IMG/VR virus record: IMGVR_UViG_3300046096_000464
Span: 45,316 to 109,315 of that record
Source: a virus
Direction: 5' to 3' (one strand)
DNA: 64,000 nucleotides
This document shows positions 30,769-40,548 of this stretch, one piece after another (within the stretch, counting starts at the first letter, position 1; each line of letters begins with the position of its first letter). The notes beneath the pieces were generated by a model. The model saw only the letters and a program-made list of their open reading frames with translations. It was not told the DNA's origin and ran no database searches. A program made the translations under genes and the position numbers.

Positions 30769-31566
30769 TTAGCCTATCATGAATATAGGATATTCCTCCC
30801 ATTCTGATGACATTTTCGCCAAAAATGCTTCTTTTTCTCGAACACCGTCGTTGTATAGTGAGTCAGCGTTAAACATCACCCCACTAGGAAGTTGTATATT
30901 AGAAAATTTTCTTAGATTTTGCCCAAATTGTATTTTGACAAGTATTGCGAAATATTCTTTGACGAATCTATCATTATATATCTTCGCAAATTGAACAGGA
31001 TCGAGTGCGCGTTGACACTGAATAATTATAAAACGATCTAACATTGATTCAATATCAAAATCTAGATATAATCTACCATTATTTCTATTAAATTTAATAG
31101 CAGTTTCCGCATTCAATATATTTATAATGTTTTCAATGCTTTGACGTAGTAGATAAATATCAGTCAGATCTAACATCTGACCACCATAAAAGTTAAACTG
31201 TTCCATTATGAAGAATTCGGGGGATCGACCGAACATGTCATGTAGGTAATTATTATTTGTTCTGGCAACACTAGTAATGCCAATTATATAGTCAGGAACT
31301 ATTAAAAAGTTTTGATTGTCAAAGAATGACAATCCACCAGGATTCAATATTTGTGTGTGTGTCTTTTTGTTATCAATATCTTGCTGTGTAATTTTATATT
31401 TAAGATACACCTCTTCTGTGCCGTCATACACACGATCCTGGTATAGTTGGAGTACGTCATCAAGAAGTTGTTCTAACTGGGAATTCTCTACATTTATTTC
31501 TATTAGTGGCGCACCTAATTTCTTTTTTGCGTAATCAAACAATGCTGTGCGAGAATTTATTGACAT
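30769..31566 (-). CDS. 13: T4 gp13-like neck protein
   Basis: The 265-residue protein matches the gp13 neck/head-completion family in its opening RTALFDYAKKKLGAPLIEIN and VENSQLEQLLDDVLQLYQDR, followed by DGTEEVYLKYKITQQDID. The later parts PDYIIGITSVARTNN and LDPVQFAKIYNDRFVKEYFA also fit. gp13 with gp14 forms the connector between the packaged head and the tail. The next gene downstream is TerL-N, 85 bases away, which recalls the T4 order 13-14-15-16-17. The iterated palindrome lies just before the start (about 31567). Confidence 0.8.
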   Translation of the reverse strand: MSINSRTALFDYAKKKLGAPLIEINVENSQLEQLLDDVLQLYQDRVYDGTEEVYLKYKITQQDIDNKKTHTQILNPGGLSFFDNQNFLIVPDYIIGITSVARTNNNYLHDMFGRSPEFFIMEQFNFYGGQMLDLTDIYLLRQSIENIINILNAETAIKFNRNNGRLYLDFDIESMLDRFIIIQCQRALDPVQFAKIYNDRFVKEYFAILVKIQFGQNLRKFSNIQLPSGVMFNADSLYNDGVREKEAFLAKMSSEWEEYPIFMIG

Positions 31567-31594
31567 TTTATTAAATTTAATAATTTTGTGTTAG

Positions 31595-32002
31595 TTAGGG
31601 AAAATTTCCCCCGTCTATAAAATAGTCATTATCACCATCATTAGTTGGTGGTATAGCTGTATTTAATATGTCAGTCACCCCTTGAGTCACGGTTATTGTG
31701 CCAGAATATAATCTGTATACTGTGTTTGTATCTACTAATGTCGATATATCATATACATATTGCCCAGTCGCCATACTAGAGGTAGTAAGATTAGTCAACT
31801 CTATAGTAAATTCTCCTAATAATGGATTAGTTTTATTACATAATATATATATAGTTTCTGAAGAATTGTACACTCCTTGTATTGCTCCAGAAATTGCCCA
31901 ACTGGTAATGTCTTTTGGTGAGCGATTATCATTCAATATCTTGATTGTTTCTAGAAACGTTGAAAACTGTTTAACTTCATAATTCTTTATAATGGTTTTC
32001 AT
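31595..32002 (-). CDS. Virion-associated beta-rich protein, 135 aa
   Basis: I do not recognise a precise family. The layout (WAISGAIQGVYNSSETIYIL, then GEFTIELTNLTTSSMATGQY, VYDI and YRLYSGTITVTQGVT) resembles the BppU-type N-terminal domains of phage tail and baseplate proteins, where a beta-sandwich ends in a strand before G.I.V..GVT. It overlaps the upstream gene by ATGA (31999-32002) and precedes gp13. A structural role is likely; the details are inferred. Confidence 0.55.
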   Translation of the reverse strand: MKTIIKNYEVKQFSTFLETIKILNDNRSPKDITSWAISGAIQGVYNSSETIYILCNKTNPLLGEFTIELTNLTTSSMATGQYVYDISTLVDTNTVYRLYSGTITVTQGVTDILNTAIPPTNDGDNDYFIDGGNFP

Positions 32003-32214
32003 TTTTGTAGTAATTGTTTTAATAGTGTTGTTATTTCTAATAAACTTTCTGACAACTCTATTACAGAAATTTCTAAATTAACTAATCTGAGATTATTGTT
32101 TTGAATATTAGCAAGATTATCTATATATTGTTTATACATATCACTATCTTGTAATAGTATAGCACCAGTAATAGGGTCTTTACATAATGATGGTTCAGAG
32201 ATTATCTTGTACAT
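31999..32214 (-). CDS. Small coiled-coil protein, 71 aa
   Basis: I do not recognise it. The first 25 residues (MYKIISEPSLCKDPITGAIL) look like a short beta segment. The rest forms a leucine-rich helix (LVNLEISVIELSESLLEITTLLKQLL) suited to oligomerisation. Its ATGA overlap with the next gene implies coupled expression. CATAAATATATAATAAAT lies upstream and may be a weak late box. Confidence 0.6.
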   Translation of the reverse strand: MYKIISEPSLCKDPITGAILLQDSDMYKQYIDNLANIQNNNLRLVNLEISVIELSESLLEITTLLKQLLQK

Positions 32215-32304
32215 AGTTATAATGCTGTATTTATTATATATTTATGTTATAATGATTATATCGTTTATTATTAGTATGGCAAAACTTCGATAAATATAAC
32301 ATAT

Positions 32305-32583
32305 GCCAATGGCAGTAGCTATAAAACACAAGTTATTATGCCAAGAGTAAATGGTAAGCAAATAAATTTTACTTCTAAAGATCTTAATTCCCTCCAGAAT
32401 ATTCATTTTCAGTTTGGTACAGAATCAGGATTAGTGTCTCCAGAACGATACCTCAAAGAAACTCCTAACTGGTTGCCCGATTCTACTATCCAATTCTCAC
32501 TAGAACAGCAGAATAAACTAGACCAATTAATTGAAGCACATTTAGAAAATCAGGCATCTTGGGATAAGCCTATTAGATTCTAA
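32305..32583 (+). pseudogene. 3' remnant of an HNH family gene
   Basis: From 32305 the frame encodes ANGSSYKTQVIMPRVNGKQI, then LQNIHFQFGTESGLVSPERY and a normal end LIEAHLENQASWDKPIRF. This equals the C-terminal 40 percent of the HNH family; the HNH core is missing. Upstream, ATGTTATAATGATTATAT matches the promoter-like element in front of intact copies, so an internal deletion removed the middle. It is the only copy on the + strand. A direct iterated element follows its stop. Confidence 0.85.
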
Positions 32584-32650
32584 GAGGGGTCTGGAATGCC
32601 CCACAATGCACGATAACTATAAATACGAGTGCTAGTGTCATAATCATAAA

Positions 32651-32690
32651 AATATGACCTTCTAAAAATCAATTAGAAGGTCATATTTTT
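32651..32690. terminator. Intrinsic terminator, GACCTTCTAA stem
   Basis: AATATGACCTTCTAA and TTAGAAGGTCATATT form a stem that works in both directions, between the HNH remnant and the 3' end of the 2011-aa gene. Confidence 0.85.
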
Positions 32691-32695
32691 GTATA

Positions 32696-35600
32696 TTAAG
32701 AAGCAGTACTGATAATTCTAAGATTTTTTATGGTTGGGTACGATGCTTGATTGTCAGATTTACAAACAATCTTGATTTGAAATTTTTTGTATTGTGGTAT
32801 GTTTCGTAATTCAAATCTAAACTCTTTAAAATCACTATTGGCTGGGTATACAATAGATGGAACCAATACAAAGTTATTATTATCAAAATTAGGAGAATTG
32901 TCTTCTCTGGATAACTTTAGATATACTTCAATACTCTCACTGGCGTTTCTAGTTGCATCCAATATGATAGTAATTGCTTGCGACGGAAGAATTAATGATA
33001 TAGGTTTAGTGATGTATACGAATGATGACATAATATAATTAGGTAACAACTCATTCCCAGCAACATTATTAATTATATTGGTGGTAGCTACTACAGAACA
33101 TTTATCATAGTCAATAATTGGTGAGATATTTTCGTTACTGGTGGACATATCTATATTTAATTTCATAGATTTGGTGCCCAATATCGCTTCATTATCGGTA
33201 GATGCCACCAATAATGGTTTGTTGAAATTAGTAGTTTTATCTATAGACAGATCAGAAGTAAATGGAATATATGATGGTTGGATTAGATTAGTACTAGAAA
33301 TACTAGTTCCAGTAGTGGCGATTAATGATAAATTAACATTAGTTTCTGGGAAATATTTATAAGATATGTTTGGTGTGACTGATTCATATTGGTGATTGAC
33401 AGAAACACTAATATTATCCCCACCACAAACATTCGTATAATTGGCACTAGAAATAGCGTATACCCCAAAATTATCTAAATCAATTGGTACAATCGAAGTA
33501 AAGGTTTTATTTAATTCTACTAGTGGAATACCATTTATAGAATAAATCTCTACTACACTATTTGTTAAATGCTGAATGATTGAAGTGTTATTCTTACCTC
33601 TACCACCAGCAGGGATAGTGATTAATTTTGTGCCATTATTCACATTAATATATGATAGGATCTCATCATCTATTTTGATATAACCTGGATTGGTGATAGA
33701 TATTGGTAGATTATTTATAAATTGAGGTACCAATTCAGGAGTTTCTACTGGTATCGTTGTAGCCACTGTATACTGAGTGTCAGAAATAATATCAGTCAAT
33801 ATAGTTGGAATATAATTAGACACTATATTCTTTATAGTCACACTGTTATTAGTGGTGTGCATCCCATGATTTTTGGAATATACACTAACTAAGTTGCTAT
33901 TTTTTGTTGTGGTTATATAATTTCCAATAATTTCTGGGAGATTGTCTTCATTATTAAAATTAATATTTCCAGTCAAACTAAATTTTGCTTTATTCAACTT
34001 GAATTTTATCGATTTCTTATTGTCTGCGATCCAATTTTTATAGTTTTGTGGGACGTATAGATTGGAAATATTAGGATTTTTGATTGAAACTATATCAGTT
34101 GTATTTTTTACTTCAAAGTCATTACTGAATATTTCATAATTATTTGAGTTAGATAGTACACAAATACAATATTGAGTATTGTCCTTTAAGTATACCATAT
34201 TATTAAATTTAATAATAGTAGGCGTATTTCCATCACTACTGGTAACTATATCTTTTGTATTTACGCTTATTTCTGAGTATGGTAGAATAGTTTCAGTAGG
34301 ATAGTTATTTTCAACAGTTCTCAACTGAACTATTAAAGGGATGAAATTATCTTTTTTGTTGAAGAATAGTTCTAATGAGGTGATAAAGCAGCCACCAACA
34401 ATATTGTTATTAAATGATTGAGTTATTGGACTATTCCAACCATTATTGTTGATGATATTACCATTGATCTGATTTTGAATTATGTTAGTGTCATTATTTT
34501 CAGGAATGCTTAGTGAGATGATGTCTTTAGTTTCGATGTTAGAATTGCCACCACACTGAAATATGGTTTTAGCAAATGTAGTATTACCAATTGCGGATAA
34601 CACTAGTGTTCCTACTGAAAATTTGTAATCGCTTTTAGTTGGGTTGGGAATAAATACATTTCCTGCAAAATTACCATTGTCATCACTAATGATATCAGTG
34701 TTTGTCAAAATTGCAATTGCCCCCGAAGTTTGTCCAATGATGTATGTGCCGACTCCAATATCCTCCACATTAAACTGATACCCGTCATTCCAATTTATTT
34801 TTATGGTGTTAGTGGTGCCAGTGTACACTCCACTAGATAAACTATCTACTTTGGCGGATATATAATTTGATAGTACTGTTGGCTGATATCTTGAACCTGT
34901 TAATACTCTAGTATTGACATTTCTCCACAACAATTTTTCACCAACTACAAATGATATAGTATTAGTGCCATTAGTACCATCCTTTTTAATTACACAAGTA
35001 GAGGGTACTACTAGATCTGTAATATTTTTTGAATTTATATATACATCCAGTTTAGTGTTTGGTTTTAGTGCATCTATATTTATTTTTATAGTTTGTTGTT
35101 TTAAGTAATTGTTGGTGTTAGTATTTTTCTTAGTAGATTTGTTGCTGGTGATAGGCAACCAATTTTCTTTGTCAGAGTAATCTCCATAAAACCAATTGTC
35201 AGAACTAGGATGAGTGTTTATAACACCTTCCCAATTATTCAACGCATATGGATTGACCTTCAATACATAATTTTTGTTATTTTGTTCGATAAATGTTGCC
35301 TCAGTATATGGTAGACTGATTAAATTATTGCTTATTTTGTAACTACCATTATTAATTTTCAATTTTATATTTTTACTTGCAGTCTTTGGTACTAAAGTTT
35401 GATCATCGGGATTTATGCTGCTTTTATATGCTAAATTACTTATGTCGGATAATTGGTAATTTAAAAATTCATCTACCACAAATCCAGTCTTTAGTCGAAC
35501 TATTCCAGTATTGTCTAGTAATACTGTATTATTGGCAGTAGATTCTAATTTGTTTAATGCTATTTCATTTTCTGTATTTTTTATTCTTTTTTCTAAATTT

Positions 35601-38600
35601 CCAATATCTTCCATAGTGTATCTCTTGTTTGGATACACCACAGTTTTAATGTCACTAATAGCTTTAACTACTGGTGGGATTTGTAATGTTGCTATCGCCA
35701 AACAATCTTGTGGCAGATCGGGATTATTTGGATTGTTTGCCGAAATACCACTAATTATTCTACATTTACCAGTAGTATCTATTATTAGTAAATCTGTTCT
35801 AGGAGTGTAATAATTATAATCACCTTTTAGTATGGTGCTTGGTGCAGGAAATGATCTTAGTTTTAATAGTCTGGTGCTGGGGTTTAGACCACTATACAAC
35901 AAACTATATGGGGATAGGAGATTGCCTAGTCCAACAATTGTTGGAGATTTAGCATAGTATCTCAAATCGATTATATTAGTCTCTATATCATCAGTTGGGT
36001 TGATGTAAGAATCAATACTCGTTATATCTCCTATACTAGTGTTAAAATAATCAAACACCACTACTAAATGATTGGTGGGTATGTTACTATTATTGATTAT
36101 GGTCAATTTGTCGATGTCATGAATGTTATTATTACTATTTTTTATTAATTTGTAATTGCCAGTTACATCAATATAATTTCCTCTATATACATTTGTCACT
36201 GTACTAGTAGTTGCAGTATTCCAATTGAACGCTGTATCAGCAATATTAAAATGATTGCTACTGTAATATATTAAATTTAATATATTACCAGTTATGCCTA
36301 TTATTTTGGCTTTTATATTCTTGTTATAAACAATATCACCTACATTAAATAATGAATTGTTGGATATAGTGATATTGTCGAAACATTCATTAGTGTAGTT
36401 GTTATTGGTATTGTCATTGTTAGAATATCTGACTGCCAATACATTACTCACATTACTATATCCTAAAGATAGTTCAGGATCATCATAACGAATACCATAG
36501 TCAGAAGGAACTACATCAGTTTTTGACTTAATGTACTTTATTACTTTATTTTGTATTAAAGTATTAGTAGTAATGGTTGGGGTGAGTAATTCTACGGTAT
36601 AAGAAACTAACCCATTCCCAGTAAAGGGCACTCCTAGATTTACTAAAGTTATTGTGTTAATCCCTGTAAATGTACCAACAAAACTTCCTACACTGGTCTG
36701 CACTAGCGTATCTCCACTATAAATTTCATTAATATTTTGATTTGGCAGTACGCCCACATTATTTGTGAACGATATTGAACTGTTTCTTATAATAGAAATA
36801 GTTTTGTTGGTGGTGTCTTTGATATTCTTATCTGTTAATGGCACATATAAGTTTTTGTTATTACTTTTTAGTATAGTAACAGATTTGTAGATGGTATCAA
36901 TATTTTGAGAAGTAAAGCTATTGGATAAAGAAAGAGTAGTATTATTTAAAATGCCATCAACTGTGGTAATAACCCCAGCCAAATTTATATTACTTCCAAC
37001 ATGTAATTCTGATATAAATTTAGAATTAATACCCGTTAAGGTTGTGCCATTGACATTGAAGTTGCTACCAGTCAAAACAAATTCTGTTTTTAATGTTGAT
37101 GCCGCAAATCCGACTCTACCAATACTTCTAATATCATCAATCAAGTAATCTCTTATTTCCAATATATTGTTGATGATATTGTTTTTTGAGTTAATAATTG
37201 GTTCGTTCAAAATAAATGTACCTGTATTGTTCTCCAACGTAATCATATCACCAACTACTGAATATACATATCCAGAAGAACCAGAAATTGTTCCAGTCAC
37301 ATGATCGCCATAGACGATATTAGTTAATGCCCCACTTACTCTTAAATCGGTGTGAGTGGATAAATCTATCACATACAGTCTCACCGAATTTTGAAGATAA
37401 TTAATCGATACGGCTTTGGCTACCCCAATAATCTTCGATGGGGTAGCTACAGTGCTAGTACTATATAAATTTATATTTTGTGGTGATGATGATACATCTA
37501 ACATACCGCCTATGCCACTAATTTCAAGATAAGACCCACAATCTATGAATGATTGGTGATTTATTCTTCGGTTTGTTTTGGTGGGTAGGTCTACGGTTAT
37601 TAATTGTTTATCTGGAAACTTGTAATTGTACCCCTTTACTACAGCATCGCCAGCAGACAATTCCACAGAAAAGTAATCATTTCCATTGATCTTATTTGGT
37701 TCACTCACCAATGGATCTACATTGATTACTGTTCTATTTTGATCGTCTACCTCATTTACTTTATATACACCATTATTAAATAAATTATCTAGTGTTGGGT
37801 ATACATTAATGTCAAAATCCTTGAGTACATAATTGCCAGCTTGTTTGTAAGTCTGAACCGCAATTGCATCAATAATTTGAGTATTTACACTTACATCGAT
37901 TTTGTAATTGATATTTCCATTCAATATTTGTACTAACTCTGTGTAATTAGTAGGAATGGCGGAACCATAAGTAAGTTTTACTACATTTGCTAATATTTGT
38001 AATCTGTCTGCTCCAACAGCAGCACAATTATTGAATCCATTCGCATTATCTGTTAAAGTTGCGTCATCTACAGCAGTGACAAATTTAGGAGTAAATTGTA
38101 TCCCAATACTATAATTACCTGTGTTGGTGTATTGATCTAATACCACACTAGTATTGTTCAGGTTGGTATAGTACCCGTCCCAATAAAATGTGCCCTGATT
38201 TACGTGTACTATACTTGAATTATATAGTGTACTATTCGTGCTAATAGTTGTGGCAAATTTAATATTATTGAATGACAATATTTCATTATCTGCAAATTTG
38301 TTATATTGTACTCCCATCAATACAGTACCACCACTAACATATTTTACATATAATGATGGTTTGGATATAGTACTATTCTTTTTGCTTACATATGCAACTA
38401 CTATGGCTTGTACGTTTGTAGTATTACCTTTAATAGTTTTGCCAATTAGTTTATTTATTTCTACATCGGGTGTATTGCCATTAAATAGATCATTTAATAA
38501 TACTACATCTACCTCTTTGTCATGAGTAATCTCACCACCAGAAATCAAATCTCCATTTTGGTATTGTACATCAGATAAAGATTTTATTTGATTCTGAGCA

Positions 38601-38731
38601 ATACTTTGTAGATTATTTAATTCTCTAGCTTGGATCGGATATCCTGGTTTAAATAATACTTGGTGATAATTTTTGGATTTGCCAAAATCATCATGATACG
38701 GTGGGATGTTTGTGTTGATTTTGTCGGTCAT
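32696..38731 (-). CDS. Very large virion protein with DUF4815-type N terminus, 2011 aa
   Basis: The N terminus (PPYHDDFGKSKNYHQVLFKP, then GYPIQARELNNLQSIAQNQI) is the hallmark of the DUF4815 proteins of cyanomyophages. These are long virion proteins probably attached to the baseplate or forming tail fibres. The chain is Asn/Thr/Ser-rich and beta-repetitive throughout. A short helical section VYPNKRYTMEDIGNLEKRIK near residue 1040 may be a coiled-coil hinge. The C-terminal part resembles a carbohydrate-binding beta sandwich (KEFRFELRNIPQYKKFQIKI). It diverges from gp8 with about 70 bases between, which hold late-promoter boxes. It is longer than any T4 fibre gene. Confidence 0.78.
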   Translation of the reverse strand: MTDKINTNIPPYHDDFGKSKNYHQVLFKPGYPIQARELNNLQSIAQNQIKSLSDVQYQNGDLISGGEITHDKEVDVVLLNDLFNGNTPDVEINKLIGKTIKGNTTNVQAIVVAYVSKKNSTISKPSLYVKYVSGGTVLMGVQYNKFADNEILSFNNIKFATTISTNSTLYNSSIVHVNQGTFYWDGYYTNLNNTSVVLDQYTNTGNYSIGIQFTPKFVTAVDDATLTDNANGFNNCAAVGADRLQILANVVKLTYGSAIPTNYTELVQILNGNINYKIDVSVNTQIIDAIAVQTYKQAGNYVLKDFDINVYPTLDNLFNNGVYKVNEVDDQNRTVINVDPLVSEPNKINGNDYFSVELSAGDAVVKGYNYKFPDKQLITVDLPTKTNRRINHQSFIDCGSYLEISGIGGMLDVSSSPQNINLYSTSTVATPSKIIGVAKAVSINYLQNSVRLYVIDLSTHTDLRVSGALTNIVYGDHVTGTISGSSGYVYSVVGDMITLENNTGTFILNEPIINSKNNIINNILEIRDYLIDDIRSIGRVGFAASTLKTEFVLTGSNFNVNGTTLTGINSKFISELHVGSNINLAGVITTVDGILNNTTLSLSNSFTSQNIDTIYKSVTILKSNNKNLYVPLTDKNIKDTTNKTISIIRNSSISFTNNVGVLPNQNINEIYSGDTLVQTSVGSFVGTFTGINTITLVNLGVPFTGNGLVSYTVELLTPTITTNTLIQNKVIKYIKSKTDVVPSDYGIRYDDPELSLGYSNVSNVLAVRYSNNDNTNNNYTNECFDNITISNNSLFNVGDIVYNKNIKAKIIGITGNILNLIYYSSNHFNIADTAFNWNTATTSTVTNVYRGNYIDVTGNYKLIKNSNNNIHDIDKLTIINNSNIPTNHLVVVFDYFNTSIGDITSIDSYINPTDDIETNIIDLRYYAKSPTIVGLGNLLSPYSLLYSGLNPSTRLLKLRSFPAPSTILKGDYNYYTPRTDLLIIDTTGKCRIISGISANNPNNPDLPQDCLAIATLQIPPVVKAISDIKTVVYPNKRYTMEDIGNLEKRIKNTENEIALNKLESTANNTVLLDNTGIVRLKTGFVVDEFLNYQLSDISNLAYKSSINPDDQTLVPKTASKNIKLKINNGSYKISNNLISLPYTEATFIEQNNKNYVLKVNPYALNNWEGVINTHPSSDNWFYGDYSDKENWLPITSNKSTKKNTNTNNYLKQQTIKINIDALKPNTKLDVYINSKNITDLVVPSTCVIKKDGTNGTNTISFVVGEKLLWRNVNTRVLTGSRYQPTVLSNYISAKVDSLSSGVYTGTTNTIKINWNDGYQFNVEDIGVGTYIIGQTSGAIAILTNTDIISDDNGNFAGNVFIPNPTKSDYKFSVGTLVLSAIGNTTFAKTIFQCGGNSNIETKDIISLSIPENNDTNIIQNQINGNIINNNGWNSPITQSFNNNIVGGCFITSLELFFNKKDNFIPLIVQLRTVENNYPTETILPYSEISVNTKDIVTSSDGNTPTIIKFNNMVYLKDNTQYCICVLSNSNNYEIFSNDFEVKNTTDIVSIKNPNISNLYVPQNYKNWIADNKKSIKFKLNKAKFSLTGNINFNNEDNLPEIIGNYITTTKNSNLVSVYSKNHGMHTTNNSVTIKNIVSNYIPTILTDIISDTQYTVATTIPVETPELVPQFINNLPISITNPGYIKIDDEILSYINVNNGTKLITIPAGGRGKNNTSIIQHLTNSVVEIYSINGIPLVELNKTFTSIVPIDLDNFGVYAISSANYTNVCGGDNISVSVNHQYESVTPNISYKYFPETNVNLSLIATTGTSISSTNLIQPSYIPFTSDLSIDKTTNFNKPLLVASTDNEAILGTKSMKLNIDMSTSNENISPIIDYDKCSVVATTNIINNVAGNELLPNYIMSSFVYITKPISLILPSQAITIILDATRNASESIEVYLKLSREDNSPNFDNNNFVLVPSIVYPANSDFKEFRFELRNIPQYKKFQIKIVCKSDNQASYPTIKNLRIISTAS

Positions 38732-38769
38732 ACTAGAAATTTTTGTATTCTTTTTAATATTTAGTTTAA

Positions 38770-38789
38770 TATAAATATCTGTATAAATA
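38770..38789 (+). promoter_or_regulatory. Two T4-type late promoter boxes upstream of gp8
   Basis: TATAAATA occurs at 38770-38777 and again at 38782-38789, 14 to 34 bases before the gp8 ATG. A palindrome copy follows directly and reaches the start codon. Confidence 0.65.
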
Positions 38790-38803
38790 TTAAATTTAAT
38801 AAA

Positions 38804-40279
38804 ATGAGTTCAATCATTACAAATCAATTTCGTACTGCTATTGCAAAGAATTTTTTATCTCTTGCCGCCACTGACAATTTATATCTCTTCATCTCTAGAC
38901 CACAACAATGGCAGTCTGAAGAGTATGCTGGTAATCCTGCCGTCAGTGAATTAACCCCCCCAGTGCCTAATGACAATTCTGCTGAATTTGTGAATAGTCA
39001 CAATAATATGATCGGGATTAAGAAAATTAATTCTACCGATCTCTCGCTTGTGATTAAGAAAATTGTATGGCAACCAGGCGTAATTTATGATATGTATAAG
39101 CATAATTACTCTCAAAATAATCCTACCGCCACTGGTTCTACTATTTTGGCGGATAGTAATTTTTACATAGTCAACAGCCAATTTCAAGTTTTTAAATGTA
39201 TATATAACGGACAAACCCCAGAAACTCCATTAGGGATACCAACTACTATCGGGTCGGAACCTACTGTAATAGGTTCTTCTACCGCTATTGTCACTACGTC
39301 AGATGGATATAAATGGAAATATTTATTCTCTCTGACCACTAATCAAGTATTGAAATTTGCAAATAACAATTATATTCCTGTACTAGTAGATAGTGTTGTT
39401 AGCATTGCTGCTGCTCCTGGTTCAATTTCTCAATTGAATATCCTTAATAGAGGTACAAACCTGACTCCAGGTACATATTACTCCAGAATTATTGGTAATG
39501 GTGAAGGTGGGATTATTAGAATTATTGTTCCCAATGATACTTTAGACCCATTTAATCAAAAAATTGGTAGTGTATCTGTTATTTCTGGTGGTACTGATTA
39601 TACTTATGCTAAAGTTAATTTGGGTGCTGTCTTTAGTGACATTCTGTGTACCATTCCTTCTAATATTGGCACTATTAATAATTCAGTACAGTATTTGGAA
39701 GTAATTATTCCACCAATATTAGGGCATGGGAGCGATCCGGAAAAAGAATTGTTCGCTCATCGCGTAGTTATCGCTCCCAAATTAGAATCTATCGATCAAG
39801 ATATTCCCGTAAATATCCAGTATCGTCAGTTTGGTTTGTTCATAAATCCAAAAGTTGCTGGCACGGATACATTATTTGATGCTGCTACTGGTAATTGTAC
39901 CACTCGTATCAAATTTCCTAATACTTTCGTAGGTACGTTTGTGTTAGGTGAGCGAGTTGTGCAAGCTATAACTGGCGCAATTGGTAATGTAGTGGCGTGG
40001 GATGTAGTTAATAAGATATTGTCTGTGTATCAGAATCAGTTTCAAAACAATTTTGTTGTTGATGACTTTGCTGGCGCAAATACTGTAACTGCTGGTGGGT
40101 TGACTGGAGTTCCTGAAATTGCTTTTAATGGTGTATTGAATTACAATACTTTCATTAATGGATATTCCACTAGCGAGATCGAAAAATATTCTGGTGAAAT
40201 ACTTTACATAGAAAACAGGGGGGCGATCAATAGAAGTCTCGATCAAACAGAGCAGATACTTCTCATAATTGAACTCTGA
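38804..40279 (+). CDS. 8: T4 gp8-like baseplate wedge protein
   Basis: The 491-residue protein has the gp8 family features: TDNLYLFISRPQQWQSEEYA near the start, then MIGIKKINSTDLSLVIKKIV, WQPGVIYDMYKHN, and TTSDGYKWKYLFSLTTNQVL. gp8 is a dimeric wedge component of the baseplate. It is longer than T4 gp8 (334 residues), with an inserted beta-rich stretch and a typical SIEKYSGEILYIENRGAI-like end (SEIEKYSGEILYIENRGAIN) that is also found in cyanophage gp8 homologs. It is divergent from the 2011-aa gene and followed by a GIY-YIG gene. Confidence 0.82.
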   Translation: MSSIITNQFRTAIAKNFLSLAATDNLYLFISRPQQWQSEEYAGNPAVSELTPPVPNDNSAEFVNSHNNMIGIKKINSTDLSLVIKKIVWQPGVIYDMYKHNYSQNNPTATGSTILADSNFYIVNSQFQVFKCIYNGQTPETPLGIPTTIGSEPTVIGSSTAIVTTSDGYKWKYLFSLTTNQVLKFANNNYIPVLVDSVVSIAAAPGSISQLNILNRGTNLTPGTYYSRIIGNGEGGIIRIIVPNDTLDPFNQKIGSVSVISGGTDYTYAKVNLGAVFSDILCTIPSNIGTINNSVQYLEVIIPPILGHGSDPEKELFAHRVVIAPKLESIDQDIPVNIQYRQFGLFINPKVAGTDTLFDAATGNCTTRIKFPNTFVGTFVLGERVVQAITGAIGNVVAWDVVNKILSVYQNQFQNNFVVDDFAGANTVTAGGLTGVPEIAFNGVLNYNTFINGYSTSEIEKYSGEILYIENRGAINRSLDQTEQILLIIEL

Positions 40280-40336
40280 TGACAAATAATTAAAATTTGT
40301 GTTATAATAGGAATGTTGTCATTCCTATTATTTTTT

Positions 40337-40540
40337 ATGGATAAAAATAAGAAATACTATTACACTTATATCATTCGACACAAAAATGGGCAATATTATG
40401 TAGGCAGAAGGACTTCTAAAGTAGAACCACAATTAGATTCGTACATGGGATCTGGCGTGTGGGTAACTGCAATTAAAGATAGGGACTCTATTGAAAAATA
40501 TATAATTGCTGAGTACAATTATGCTATAAGAACATCATAA
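40337..40540 (+). CDS. Truncated GIY-YIG homing endonuclease, 67 aa
   Basis: The GIY-YIG motif is clear: YYTYIIRHKNGQYYVGRRTS, then LDSYMGSGVWVTAIKDRDSI. The frame ends at IAEYNYAIRTS before the catalytic Glu region and NUMOD tail seen in the gene at 21348, so only the first third of the protein remains. It breaks off in sequence (ATCATAACACAGATAT) that also occurs upstream of the HNH copy at 43396. ATG 40337 follows a perfect 12-bp hairpin (40304-40331) overlapping TATAAT. It is probably non-functional. Confidence 0.7.
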   Translation: MDKNKKYYYTYIIRHKNGQYYVGRRTSKVEPQLDSYMGSGVWVTAIKDRDSIEKYIIAEYNYAIRTS

Positions 40541-40548
40541 CACAGATA

